Assembly (NCBI GenBank): GCA_903892355.1
Contig: CAITIE010000108.1
Coordinates: forward strand, 124,001-188,000
Length of the DNA: 64,000 nt
Direction of reading: 5' to 3'
DNA from: an uncultured Pirellula sp.
Lineage (GTDB): Bacteria > Planctomycetota > Planctomycetia > Pirellulales > Pirellulaceae
Below the pieces are notes generated by a model, which did no database searches, was not told where the DNA came from, and worked only from the letters and a program-made list of their open reading frames with translations. Within the stretch, counting starts at the first letter, position 1. Each line of letters opens with the position of its first letter. The translations under genes were made by a program, and so were the position numbers. Below, piece by piece: positions 9,350 to 18,163 of this stretch.

Positions 9350-10066
9350 ATGGAAACGTCGCTGCATCGAGAGTTAAAGTACCTGCATGCACGCGATCCA
9401 CTCTCCGTGGAGGTTCCACTGCATGGGTATCGCATCGATGCGTTGGATGCCGATGGCTGCTTGGTGGAAATCCAACACGCGGCGTTGTCTGGGCTCAGCA
9501 AAAAGGTTGCCGAACTCCTTGGGGCTGGAGAGCGGGTACGGGTTATCAAACCGATCGTTCAAAGCAAGTCGATTGAAACCATGGATCGACGGGGTGGCAA
9601 GCTACTGCGACGGCGAAAGAGTCCCAAACGAGAGCAACCGGTAGAAGTTTTCAAAGAGCTGATCCATTTCACTTTGGTCTTTCCTCATCCGCGATTGAGT
9701 CTCGAGCTGATCCACGTCGATGCGATCGAGGTTCGCATCGATCGTCGCGAGCGGCGATGGAAACGTAAAGCGTACGAAATGGTGGATCAGAGATTAGCGG
9801 GGGTCGGCGAACGAATCCTACTGAACACTGCAGGGGATCTATGGCGGTTGCTCGATGGGCCTACCCTTCCCAAGCCATTCGATACAGCAATGCTCGCCGA
9901 AGCGATAGAGCAACCTCGTTGGTTCTCTCAGCAGATTGCCTATACTCTGAGGCGATGCGGAGCTATCGAGCAAGACGGCAAACGGGGCAACACGATTCTT
10001 TACCGCATGGCCGACCAACACCCAATCGCCACGCCGAGACGTCGAGTACGACGGCAGGTTGCTTAA
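9350..10066 (+). CDS. PD-(D/E)XK nuclease-like protein with C-terminal winged helix
   Basis: A 238-residue protein without a name that I recognise. Residues 8-55 fit a PD-(D/E)XK nuclease core: an N-terminal helix Glu (HRELK), Asp30 in YRIDAL, then Glu40-x-Gln42 in CLVEIQ and a helix with Lys51/Lys52. The E-x-Q form of the last motif occurs in CoiA-like members. Residues 105-170 form a basic middle domain (IDRRERRWKRK). Residues 178-221 look like a winged helix (MLAEAIEQ..WFSQQIAYTLRRCGAIEQDGKRGNTILYRM). This suggests a DNA-acting enzyme. ATG 9350 is preferred, with GGATGGAG upstream; ATG 9341 is possible. It follows argS by 22 bases, likely co-transcribed. The nuclease assignment is inference from motifs only. 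Confidence 0.6.
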   Translation: METSLHRELKYLHARDPLSVEVPLHGYRIDALDADGCLVEIQHAALSGLSKKVAELLGAGERVRVIKPIVQSKSIETMDRRGGKLLRRRKSPKREQPVEVFKELIHFTLVFPHPRLSLELIHVDAIEVRIDRRERRWKRKAYEMVDQRLAGVGERILLNTAGDLWRLLDGPTLPKPFDTAMLAEAIEQPRWFSQQIAYTLRRCGAIEQDGKRGNTILYRMADQHPIATPRRRVRRQVA

Positions 10067-10080
10067 CGGCAGGCTGCTTA
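10051..10080. repeat. 15-bp tandem duplication over two convergent stop codons
   Basis: ACGGCAGGTTGCTTA is followed directly by ACGGCAGGCTGCTTA. The stop of the upstream + gene (TAA at 10064-10066) sits at the junction, and the stop of the downstream - gene (TTA at 10078-10080) closes the second copy. Confidence 0.9.
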
Positions 10081-11607
10081 ACGGTCCATCTCTGCTGGAG
10101 TCAATCCTCGAAGGCTACCGAGCAAATGCCGGTACTTGATGCTGAGATGATTCAGCCATAGTCCAAAGTAAACATTCAAAATGAATGAGAGGACCAGGAA
10201 AAAGGGAACTAAGCTACCCGCCTTGGCATTGATGGCTCCGTTGCGGTCACTCTGGAGTTGATCATCACGATTGCCGGTTAGATAGCCACCAGGTAGGGAT
10301 GCCGTCGTGATTGTGTTGCCGGTCGTAGATGGAAGTGGACGGTTTGCAATTTGGGGGATTGGCAACACGGGGTTGGTCATCGGTTGCTGGTGGTTGTTGA
10401 ACGGCTGTCCGTTGAAGGGTTGGCTGGTGTAATTGGGTTGCGTGGCAGCATAGGCACCGTTGAAGCCGGGATTGGTCATGGGATGCGTTCCGCCGTTGGC
10501 GGCGTGGTATCCGTTAGGATCGTTCGGAAGAACGAGGCCATTATTCCCAGGGGGGTAGACTCCTGGTGCCCCATTGTTTGCGACCAATGGGACATTGCCG
10601 TAGGTGTTGCTGTAGCCAGCAGGAGGGGCAGCGGCACCGTTGGTGCCGTTGTATGTCACGTTTCCTTGGGTGCTCGATGTGGATGGGAGCGGCGTAGTGG
10701 TACGAGTGCTACCGAAAGGATTTAGGGTGGTCGGTACCGTCTTTGGTGGAGCGAACCCATCGTTGCTGTAGGTTGTGGTCGACGGGAGCGACGGGGTATT
10801 GTTGTTCCATGCGGTATTTCCACCAGTCGCGTTGTAAGCGGTTGGGGACGACGTGGGTGGGGCGACCGAGCCAGGGTTTGATGTGCTTGGCAGGGACGTG
10901 CCGGGAAGTACGGGATTGGATACGATCGGATTCGAAACGACGACAGGGGCGCTGCCTCCTGGAAAAACTTCTCCCGTTGTTGCGGGAATGGTTCCAGTGA
11001 CTCCTGGCAGTTGCGACGTCGATGCGGTCGAAACGATGCTGGACGAGGACCTTGGGGAGTCGACATTCACCGGAGTCTGAGACTTGAGGTCCAAGGTCGC
11101 GATTCGAGCATTGCTATTTGGATTTGTCGGCAGCGGAAGCGTTGCCAATTCGGATTCGGGCGGGTCCCGCTCAACGGTTCCGTTGCCGATGCGAACGATC
11201 ACTTTGCTGATCCGGCTGCGAAGTCCAGGTGGTACATCACATGGAAGTTCTTGCCCTCGGTCTCCTGCGGCAAACGCAGCAATCGCCTCAGGGGCGATTT
11301 GGACCACCATGTACATAGTCCCATCCGATTTGTCGGTTCCCCAGCCAATCTTGCATGTTTCTGCGCCGATTTGATCCAAGGAGGCCAGGGTGGCTTCCGT
11401 TGTGGTGGTTACCAGTTTCGCGGGGGACGAAGATGCGACGGATTTGGGAGGTGGAAGCCGCTCGCTGGTCGACTGGCCGGTCCGTTCTGAAGAAACGGAA
11501 ACGGTTGCGTTTTTAGGTGCTGGGAGGATTTCACCGGAAGCAACCCAACAACTGATCAGAATTAGTAAACCGCTCATGCTCGTCACCTTCAGCCGAACTC
11601 TCGGCAT
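10078..11607 (-). CDS. Membrane-anchored Pro/Asn/Thr-rich protein of unknown function
   Basis: A 509-residue protein with a basic N-terminus and a hydrophobic signal segment (SGLLILISCWVASGEILP). A small globular part follows at about 70-170, then roughly 270 residues of Gly/Asn/Pro/Thr-rich low-complexity sequence. Near the C-terminus there is one membrane helix (LVPFFLVLSFILNVYFGLWL, about 466-485) with a short cytoplasmic tail. ATG 11577, preceded by GAAGGTG, is an alternative start giving 499 residues. The design is a periplasmic protein tethered from its C-terminus. Comparable proteins are scattered through planctomycete genomes, but I know of no function. Confidence 0.6.
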   Translation of the reverse strand: MPRVRLKVTSMSGLLILISCWVASGEILPAPKNATVSVSSERTGQSTSERLPPPKSVASSSPAKLVTTTTEATLASLDQIGAETCKIGWGTDKSDGTMYMVVQIAPEAIAAFAAGDRGQELPCDVPPGLRSRISKVIVRIGNGTVERDPPESELATLPLPTNPNSNARIATLDLKSQTPVNVDSPRSSSSIVSTASTSQLPGVTGTIPATTGEVFPGGSAPVVVSNPIVSNPVLPGTSLPSTSNPGSVAPPTSSPTAYNATGGNTAWNNNTPSLPSTTTYSNDGFAPPKTVPTTLNPFGSTRTTTPLPSTSSTQGNVTYNGTNGAAAPPAGYSNTYGNVPLVANNGAPGVYPPGNNGLVLPNDPNGYHAANGGTHPMTNPGFNGAYAATQPNYTSQPFNGQPFNNHQQPMTNPVLPIPQIANRPLPSTTGNTITTASLPGGYLTGNRDDQLQSDRNGAINAKAGSLVPFFLVLSFILNVYFGLWLNHLSIKYRHLLGSLRGLTPAEMDR

Positions 11608-11768
11608 ACCTCGATGGTCAACAGGTCAGCAACAAGCTGACCGATTCGGCCCGGATAATAAGGGATTTGATTTGACTGCGTAAAGGCAAATCATCCTGTG
11701 AACCAAGGCAAATTCTAACTATTTTGGCAAGCAAGGTAGACCGGGGGAATGCTTTGCTAGCAAACCCA

Positions 11769-14700
11769 TTAGAACCTGAAGAGGATTTCTTTGTTGTTGA
11801 GGATCATGTGCGCGAGCGACCGGTACGCATCGGCTGGCGATTTAAACTCACTGGATTGGAGGAATGCGAGGATCAAATCCAATTCGGATTGGGTGGGTTC
11901 GCGCGACACGGCGGACAGCATCATCGAGCGAACGCGTTCTGGATCGCTTTCGTAGGATTTGAGGATTTGTTGGGACCAGCGGTCTGCGAGTTGGTGGACC
12001 AATGGATCGTTCAGCAAGATGAGGGACTGAGCAGGAACGTTGGAGACGTTTCGACGTCCCATGGTGCTGAACGGGGTGGGGGTGTCGAAGGTTGTCATCA
12101 TGGGGTTGAGAAAGTTTCGCCGGATTTCTAGATAGAGGCTGCGTTTCCCCATGCCATCGAGGGGACCATTGCGACCTGGTCGACCTCTTCCTTCGAGGAA
12201 CTCCGTGAGATGAACAGGGACGCTCGGAGCGGCATCGGGCATCCAGCGAAGATCGAGTTGGCCTGTGATGGAGAGCATCGTATCGCGAATGGCTTCGGCT
12301 TCTAGCCGACGGACGCGAGCATGGCTCAGCAGAATATTGCTGGGATCCTTAGTCTTTGCTGTTTCACTTTCTCGCGAGTCTTGTCGGTAGGTACTGGAGA
12401 GGCAAATCGAACGGATCAAATGCTTGATGGACCATTGGTGAGCCACCAGGTCGTTGGCGAGGTAATCGAGCAATTCGGGGTGGGTTGGTGGAACGCCCAG
12501 GACACCAAAGTCATCGGTGCTGGGGGCGAGGCCGCGTCCGAGGAGATGGTGCCATATTCGATTGGCGACAACCCGAGATGCGAGTGGGGATTCGGGAGCT
12601 ACCAAATCGAGAGCCAAATCGAGTCGCCCGCTTCCAAAACCATGGAAGGGTTTATCTTTGCCACCCAAGGCCTCCAAATTCCTCCTAGGGACTTCGGGGC
12701 CGGGGCGACTAGGGTTTCCGCGAATGAGCAAATGGTCGTTGAACCCAGCCCCATCGCGCATCGCCAGTGCTAACTTGGAGGACCAAGGAACGGTCTTGGC
12801 AAATTGTCGTTCTTGATTCACCCACTCGGATGCAGTTTGATCGAGCCGTTGCTTTGCAATTTGTCCTGCATTGTTATCGGCAGCGATCCAGTCCTGGGGC
12901 GACTGAAGGATGGTGTCGAGGGTCGAGGCCGCCAAGATTCGTTGTTCGACAGTGAGGTTTTCATGCGAAGGAAATTCGGGGGTGTTCACCCATTGTTGCA
13001 ATGCATCCGAGGCACTTGATAGCAGCACAGAGATCCCGTTCGCATCGAGTGGCATTGGAGTAACAGTAGGGGCGGGACCATCGATGACTTGAACGATCGC
13101 GAACGCTTTGTCCTGCAGCGGAGCAAACTCCAAATGGACAATTTTTCCTCGATAGCGATCGAGCGAGTGCGTGACCCAGCGGTATTCGTTGTCGGTCCCA
13201 CCGTTATCCAAGATCGTTTCACCATGCAATGGACCTGCGATCAAACGATGTGAATCGATGCATGCGAACGCGCGAAAAGAACCGCGAACTAGGTAAGAGA
13301 GTTTCCCGCTCTCGAGGCGGAATTTGGGTGTTGGCAGGATCTTGCCTGCTTCCTGGACCTGCGAGTAGCGATTTTGTCGATTGACTCCAGGGGATTCCTG
13401 AACCATCGGATTCCAAAAAGGATCTCGATAACCTTCTTCGAATCGGTGGACCGACCATTTGGGTGTTTCCCCCTGAGTCGCAAGCGATACGCTCAGTGCT
13501 GGCGTGCTCTTGCGACCATAGATCACACTGTCGGAGGTCCAAAGTGGATTCTCTGCGTTGCGGGCATCGTAGCGAACCCTTGGGTCCTCGAGAGGCAATA
13601 CCGACTTGGCAACGGCCACGTCCTGAGAAACCTTTTTAGCCAACTCCTGAGAGCGGGCTGCGTTCGGGTCCAAGTGTTGGAGCGATGATTGAATCGCAGG
13701 GACCAACTCCTTAATTGCGCTCGCTGTGCGTGCCGCCAACGGTTCACGAAGAGCCCAAAGCTGATTTGCCAACTCCCGGTGTTTGGAATCGGTTTCATAA
13801 CGGAATAACCGATAGTCGCTGCTTTGAAGGTAACCATAGATGGCGTAGTAATCTTCTTGGCTAATGGCATCGAACTTGTGATCATGGCAGCGGGCGCACG
13901 CAACCGTCATCCCTAAAAACGTCTTGCTGAAAACGTCGACCATATTGTCGAAACGATCGGTCTCGTCTTTGCGAGCATCGACAGGAGAGTGGACCCATTC
14001 ACCCAAATGCCAAAATCCGGTGCCGAGGATCGACTCATTCCACTGGTACTCTGGATGTAGCCGAGGGGATTCGATCAAGTCGCCGGCGATGTGCTCGATC
14101 ATGAACTGATCGTACGGAACGTCTGCGTTCAGCGCGCGCACAACGTAGTCGCGATAGGGTTCCGTCGCCGGTGTGTCTTCGTCGAACTCATGCCCACGCG
14201 ATTGAGCGAAACGAACCAAGTCGAGCCAATGCCTCGCCCATCGGACTCCAAATTGAGGATTCGACAGGAGGTCATCGACAAGGTCGGCATACCACTCGGG
14301 GTCTTGGTTATTAACGATCCGTTCCAGTTCATCGATGCTCGGAGGCGTGCCGATCAAATCCAAATAAATTCTTCGGACCAACGTCCGGCGATCTGCTTGT
14401 GAGTTGGGACGCAATCCTCCATCGAGAAGTTGCTTGAGAATAAAACGATCGATGTCCGACTGAGACCAACTGTCCTCGGAGGGATCGATGACGGGTGGTT
14501 GGGTGTTGGATCGCTCTCTCCACACCCAATGAGTCGCCTTCCTGGCCAAAAGATCAAATGCCTGTTTCTCACTTGCTAGCTCCGGCACAGGTTCATCGGG
14601 CCACTCCGCCCCATCAGCGATCCAGGTTCTCAGAATTTCAATTTCAGCGGCTGAGATTTCCCCATCCGGCGGCATTTCGTAACCTTGATAATTGACCGCT

Positions 14701-15038
14701 TGAAAGATCAAGCTCTCATCGGGGTTGCCGGCCACAACCGCCGGTCCTGAGTCACCACCTTGACCAATCAGTGTTCCGTGATCGAGTCGCAGGGCACCTT
14801 TGCTTTCGCCTGCTTCGGCGCTGTGGCAACCCCAGCAACGTTCAGCCAGTATGGGCCGAACTTTCTTCTCAAAGAACTCATCCTTTTCGGAGCGGCTTGG
14901 TGCTTGAACCGCATTAGCTCTGAGGGGAAACGCGTTCGAGCAAAGGATCATCGCGGCCAATGCCACCGAATGCACGAGGACTTTGGGCGTCCACTTGGAA
15001 GCGAACATGGATTTCGGCACGAGAAAGCTTATTTGCAT
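11769..15038 (-). CDS. Planctomycete cytochrome c / DUF1549 / DUF1553 protein
   Basis: A secreted protein of 1089 residues. After a signal region (hydrophobic about 20-45) comes the PSCyt1-type haem site CWGCH at 68-72. A long DUF1549 domain (LDLIGTPPSIDELE, HWLDLVRFAQSRGHEFDED) follows, with a second CxxCH in ACARCHDHKFD. An extended middle region probably holds a carbohydrate-binding-like beta sandwich. The C-terminal DUF1553 domain (ASRVVANRIWHHLLGRGL, RRLEAEAIRD, NVPAQSLILLNDP) closes the protein. These proteins are greatly expanded in planctomycetes and are thought to act in periplasmic redox or polysaccharide degradation. A DUF1501 sulfatase-like partner often lies next door but is absent here. 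Its role is unproven. Confidence 0.92.
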   Translation of the reverse strand: MQISFLVPKSMFASKWTPKVLVHSVALAAMILCSNAFPLRANAVQAPSRSEKDEFFEKKVRPILAERCWGCHSAEAGESKGALRLDHGTLIGQGGDSGPAVVAGNPDESLIFQAVNYQGYEMPPDGEISAAEIEILRTWIADGAEWPDEPVPELASEKQAFDLLARKATHWVWRERSNTQPPVIDPSEDSWSQSDIDRFILKQLLDGGLRPNSQADRRTLVRRIYLDLIGTPPSIDELERIVNNQDPEWYADLVDDLLSNPQFGVRWARHWLDLVRFAQSRGHEFDEDTPATEPYRDYVVRALNADVPYDQFMIEHIAGDLIESPRLHPEYQWNESILGTGFWHLGEWVHSPVDARKDETDRFDNMVDVFSKTFLGMTVACARCHDHKFDAISQEDYYAIYGYLQSSDYRLFRYETDSKHRELANQLWALREPLAARTASAIKELVPAIQSSLQHLDPNAARSQELAKKVSQDVAVAKSVLPLEDPRVRYDARNAENPLWTSDSVIYGRKSTPALSVSLATQGETPKWSVHRFEEGYRDPFWNPMVQESPGVNRQNRYSQVQEAGKILPTPKFRLESGKLSYLVRGSFRAFACIDSHRLIAGPLHGETILDNGGTDNEYRWVTHSLDRYRGKIVHLEFAPLQDKAFAIVQVIDGPAPTVTPMPLDANGISVLLSSASDALQQWVNTPEFPSHENLTVEQRILAASTLDTILQSPQDWIAADNNAGQIAKQRLDQTASEWVNQERQFAKTVPWSSKLALAMRDGAGFNDHLLIRGNPSRPGPEVPRRNLEALGGKDKPFHGFGSGRLDLALDLVAPESPLASRVVANRIWHHLLGRGLAPSTDDFGVLGVPPTHPELLDYLANDLVAHQWSIKHLIRSICLSSTYRQDSRESETAKTKDPSNILLSHARVRRLEAEAIRDTMLSITGQLDLRWMPDAAPSVPVHLTEFLEGRGRPGRNGPLDGMGKRSLYLEIRRNFLNPMMTTFDTPTPFSTMGRRNVSNVPAQSLILLNDPLVHQLADRWSQQILKSYESDPERVRSMMLSAVSREPTQSELDLILAFLQSSEFKSPADAYRSLAHMILNNKEILFRF

Positions 15039-15155
15039 GAGGAGGTCGGGTATCGGGTGGGACGGAGGCGCTCCATGCCATTATACACCGCAGCACTCCC
15101 CGCCGTGCAAACAGGCGGGACCGATGGAAACCGGCGGCGAGAAGGCTTTTCTCGC

Positions 15156-15833
15156 TCAAACGCCTTCGAGGAGGGCTTCCTGAGCCAAACCGGTGGAGCC
15201 CACAGAGATGTTCGGAGAGACGGAGATGTTCGGAGAGACGGAGATGTTCGGAGAGACGGAGATGTTCGGAGAGACAGACATGTTCGGAGAGACGGCAATG
15301 TTCTGGGAAACTGCGACTGGGGAGTCTGCCAGGACATCGGCTGGTTCGATCCGTTTGGTCTTGTTGGAGATGGGTGCTTGGCGAGCGATCAGAGTTACCA
15401 AGATACCGTCTTGGACCTTTTCACCTTTTTGGTTGATCAATTGGCGATACCAGTGGACTTCGCCGTGGCGTCGCCCATGAGGCTTCATGTCAACAATTTC
15501 GGTGATGACGTGGACGGAATCTCCCGGGAAAACTGGCTTTAAGAAATTCCAACCTCGGATGTCGACGAACGCCGAGGTTCGAACGCGAGGTGCTGTGGAG
15601 CTGAGTCCGATCAAGATAGACATGCCCAGCATTCCATGAGCGATCGGCTGCCCGAATGGGCCTTGAGCGGCGAACTCGGGATCCATATGGAGTGGATCAT
15701 TGTCGCCGGTTAAACCTGCAAAGAGATGGATTTCTTCCATGGCAATGGTTCGACTACCACTGGTCCACCGATCGCCGATGTTCAACTGCTCAAAGCTTAG
15801 TGCGGTTTGCATATCCATTTGCGAGGGAACCAT
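15156..15833 (-). CDS. MaoC-like (hot-dog) hydratase with repetitive C-terminal tail
   Basis: A hot-dog fold (R)-specific enoyl-CoA hydratase-like protein. The signature is in place: LTGDNDPLHMDPEFA with catalytic Asp and His, then PIAHGMLGMS. Residues up to about 150 (RQLINQKGEKVQDGILVTLIAR) complete the domain. Beyond that there is a tail of about 70 residues containing QNIAVSPNMSVSP and repeated NISVSP units, produced by an 18-bp DNA repeat; it has no counterpart in the family. ATG 15833 is preferred over the TTG further upstream at 15863. The substrate is unknown. It is probably transcribed with neighbours on the - strand. Confidence 0.82.
   Translation of the reverse strand: MVPSQMDMQTALSFEQLNIGDRWTSGSRTIAMEEIHLFAGLTGDNDPLHMDPEFAAQGPFGQPIAHGMLGMSILIGLSSTAPRVRTSAFVDIRGWNFLKPVFPGDSVHVITEIVDMKPHGRRHGEVHWYRQLINQKGEKVQDGILVTLIARQAPISNKTKRIEPADVLADSPVAVSQNIAVSPNMSVSPNISVSPNISVSPNISVSPNISVGSTGLAQEALLEGV
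15205..15312. repeat. 18-bp tandem repeat, six units, in the MaoC-like gene
   Basis: GAGATGTTCGGAGAGACG occurs at 15205, 15223 and 15241 without change. It occurs at 15259 and 15277 with one change each, and in a more diverged form at 15295. It encodes NISVSP units on the - strand and keeps frame. Confidence 0.93.
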
Positions 15834-16137
15834 GGCGGTACAACACCTTCTTGGCACGTTCAACCGTATTTGTCGGGGTGGGGCCTTCGCGAGCTGACAT
15901 TCGCTGCGAGGTCCGACGATCCCGACCGATTGTCCGAAGATTGCAAGGTCGTTGCAAGTACTCTGCGGGCGGAATCGCGCAACAGAAAGAACATTCTCAA
16001 GGTGCTGTCCATAGAAATTACGCAGATTGACAGGGCGGAGTTCCTCGGCGATCTCTCACCGTAAATCTTTCACCGTAAATCTTTCAGCCAACAAATCTGC
16101 ATCGAAGCAAAACTACTTATCGGCCGTGCTCCGCTGC
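15834..16137. other. Intergenic region between prs and the MaoC-like gene
   Basis: It holds a perfect 14-bp tandem duplication, CACCGTAAATCTTT at 16057-16070 and 16071-16084, just downstream of the prs stop. I see no gene, RNA or convincing terminator in the rest. Confidence 0.6.
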
Positions 16138-17100
16138 CTATTGGATTCCACTTCCCGTCGTAAACATCTGGCTGATCGACTTGTTGGAATGGATTCGGCG
16201 GATAGCTTCGGCGAGGAGTGGAGCGACGGTCAGGACATGGATATTGTCCAGTCGTTTTTCGGGGGTAAGTGGGATCGTGTTGGTGATAACAAGGCTCTTG
16301 ATGGGGGCTTCGCGGAGCAATTTGATCGCGGGACCGCAAAGGACACCGTGGGTGGCAGCCAAATGGATTTCTCGAGCCCCGGCTTCGTGGACCAGTTTCG
16401 CAGCACCACATATCGAGCCACCGGTGCTGATCATGTCATCAAACATCAGGCAGATTTTCCCTTCGACCGGGCCACCGATGATGTTCTTTTGTTGGGTGCG
16501 AACCGCGCTCTCACGGTGTTTGTCGATGATCGCTAATTTTCCGCCGATCCGCTTGGAGTGTCCAAAGGCACGCTTGATACTCCCCTCGTCCGGGCTCACG
16601 ACGACGATATCCTCCGGATCGAAGGCTTGATTTTGGAAATACTTGGTGAGTGCGGGTGCAGCGTAAAGGTGGTCGACGGGAACGTCGAAGAAGCCTTGGA
16701 TTTGAGGCGCGTGCAGGTCCATCGCGAGAACGCGATCCGCACCGGCGCGGGTGATGATATTCGCCACCAACTTTGCCGTAATCGGTACCCGGCCTTCGTC
16801 TTTGCGGTCTTGTCGAGCGTAGCCGTAATAGGGGATCACCGCAGTGATCCGGGCGGCGCTGGCCCGTTTGCACGAATCGATCATGATCAGCAATTCGAGC
16901 AAATTATCGTTGACCGGCGGGCAGGTGGGCTGGATGAGGTAGACATCGCGGCCTCGGACGTCCTCTTGGATTTTGCAGAAGTTCTCTCCGTCCGGGAATT
17001 TTCCGAGCTCAATCGAGCCGAGATCGAGATGGAGGAAGTCGCAAATGTCTTTCGCCAATTGGGGATTGGCTCGACCGCTAAAAATCTTCAATTCACGCAT
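16138..17100 (-). CDS. prs: Ribose-phosphate pyrophosphokinase
   Basis: Makes PRPP from ribose 5-phosphate and ATP, feeding purine, pyrimidine, His, Trp and NAD synthesis. The 320 residues match the class I enzyme (E. coli 315): LKIFSGRANPQLA at the start, the ATP-site YYGYARQDRK, the DLHAPQIQGFFDVPVDHL Mg/PRPP signature, and the PRPP-binding loop DDMISTGGS. ATG 17100 is used because it begins the family's standard N-terminus. The ATG lies inside the 3' end of the upstream nucleotidyltransferase gene (13-base overlap), implying translational coupling. The prs/glmU pairing is common in bacteria and links PRPP supply with amino-sugar nucleotide synthesis. Confidence 0.95.
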   Translation of the reverse strand: MRELKIFSGRANPQLAKDICDFLHLDLGSIELGKFPDGENFCKIQEDVRGRDVYLIQPTCPPVNDNLLELLIMIDSCKRASAARITAVIPYYGYARQDRKDEGRVPITAKLVANIITRAGADRVLAMDLHAPQIQGFFDVPVDHLYAAPALTKYFQNQAFDPEDIVVVSPDEGSIKRAFGHSKRIGGKLAIIDKHRESAVRTQQKNIIGGPVEGKICLMFDDMISTGGSICGAAKLVHEAGAREIHLAATHGVLCGPAIKLLREAPIKSLVITNTIPLTPEKRLDNIHVLTVAPLLAEAIRRIHSNKSISQMFTTGSGIQ

Positions 17101-17843
17101 GCGTAACCCATCTCTTTCATTTTCGCCTCGACCAAACCGAGTTCGTCGACGGTATTGATGCTCAATGCTTCGCAAGCCTTCAGGGTAGCGAGCGCATCGA
17201 CGCGTCGCCCGGTCTTTAAAAGCAATTCGGGGCAGTCGGTCAAGTAATACTCTGATTGAGCGTTTTCATTCTTCAAATGATCGAGTGCCCAGAGGAGGCT
17301 TTCCCGATCAAATAAATAGGTGCTCATGTTCACTTCGCGAATTTCTAATTGTTCCGGCGAAGCATCCTTCTGCTCCACGATCTTCTCGAAGGCACCCGAT
17401 GGGGCGCGTACGATCCGCCCAAGCCCCACCGGATTTTCCTTGATCAAGGTCCCCAAGAGGCACGCATACCCCCCCTGATGGAAGGCTGACGTCAGTTCCT
17501 GAAGCGAACTCGATTGCACCAACGGGGAGTCTCCGGCGACAACGAGTACTGGGCCAGATCCGGTTTCCAAGTGTTCTTTTGCCATGCGCACAGCATGACC
17601 GGTCCCGAGTTGTTCTTCTTGGACGGCAAATTCAACACCGCGTCGCCCCGCCAATTCCGCCTTCACCAAGTCGGCTCGGTAGCCGACGACGACGATCATT
17701 CGCTCAATACCTGTACTTTCAAGGGCATCGAGGACCCAATGGATCATGGCTCGGCCGAGGACCGGGAACAGGACCTTGGGCAAGTCGCTTTTCATCCGAG
17801 TTCCCTTGCCGGCGGCAAGGACGATGGCCGTGGGTTTTTCCAT
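17088..17843 (-). CDS. GlmU-type UDP-N-acetylglucosamine uridylyltransferase, single-domain
   Basis: A nucleotidyltransferase of the GlmU N-terminal type: AIVLAAGKGTRMKSDLPKVL carries the GXGTRM-x-K nucleotide loop, followed by EEQLGTGHAV and VVAGDSPLV. With ATG 17843 it has 251 residues, about the size of the uridylyltransferase half of GlmU; the left-handed beta-helix acetyltransferase half is missing. The cell must therefore acetylate glucosamine 1-phosphate with another protein, or this enzyme uses a different sugar phosphate. The gene overlaps prs, as glmU often neighbours it. The longer open frame back to 18038 has no family similarity and crosses the tandem repeat in the promoter region. 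Confidence 0.85.
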   Translation of the reverse strand: MEKPTAIVLAAGKGTRMKSDLPKVLFPVLGRAMIHWVLDALESTGIERMIVVVGYRADLVKAELAGRRGVEFAVQEEQLGTGHAVRMAKEHLETGSGPVLVVAGDSPLVQSSSLQELTSAFHQGGYACLLGTLIKENPVGLGRIVRAPSGAFEKIVEQKDASPEQLEIREVNMSTYLFDRESLLWALDHLKNENAQSEYYLTDCPELLLKTGRRVDALATLKACEALSINTVDELGLVEAKMKEMGYACVN

Positions 17844-18163
17844 GATATATGGGAATCCTTGGTGCGCTGAGGATGGAGCCAAGAACGTGTGGGGAATCTC
17901 GGATCTTTGTGCGCAGCCATTTGTATCATCTTGGTGCGCAGAACTTTGTAACATCTTGCCAGAAGTTTGCTCTTCCGGCCAGAGGACACCCCCTCCACCA
18001 AAGGACAAACCCGCCAGAGCATAAACCCGCCCTCTCATTCGACAAACCCAAGGACAAACGTTGACGGATGAGGAGGCTTCGGCTATCGTTCTGACCCCGG
18101 CTCATTGGGGCTAGATTTCGTTTCGATCACCGACCTAACTCTCATTCCAACAATCACGATATC
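17844..18163. other. Divergent promoter region between glmU-like and DUF6800-like genes
   Basis: 320 bases without a gene. They contain the 25-bp tandem repeat listed separately and repeated ACAAACCC motifs near 18003-18060. I cannot place a convincing -35/-10 pair by eye. Confidence 0.5.
17909..17958. repeat. 25-bp imperfect tandem repeat upstream of the glmU-like gene
   Basis: Two adjacent 25-base copies, 17909-17933 and 17934-17958, agree at 21 positions. Both begin GTGCGCAG and end CATCTTG, with TTTGTA between. They lie 66-115 bases upstream of the glmU-like start codon, a position suited to an operator, but a plain duplication explains them equally well. Confidence 0.85.

Noticed and set aside
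16558-17106. 182-codon frame on the + strand
   Set aside because: Antisense to prs, which is unambiguous.
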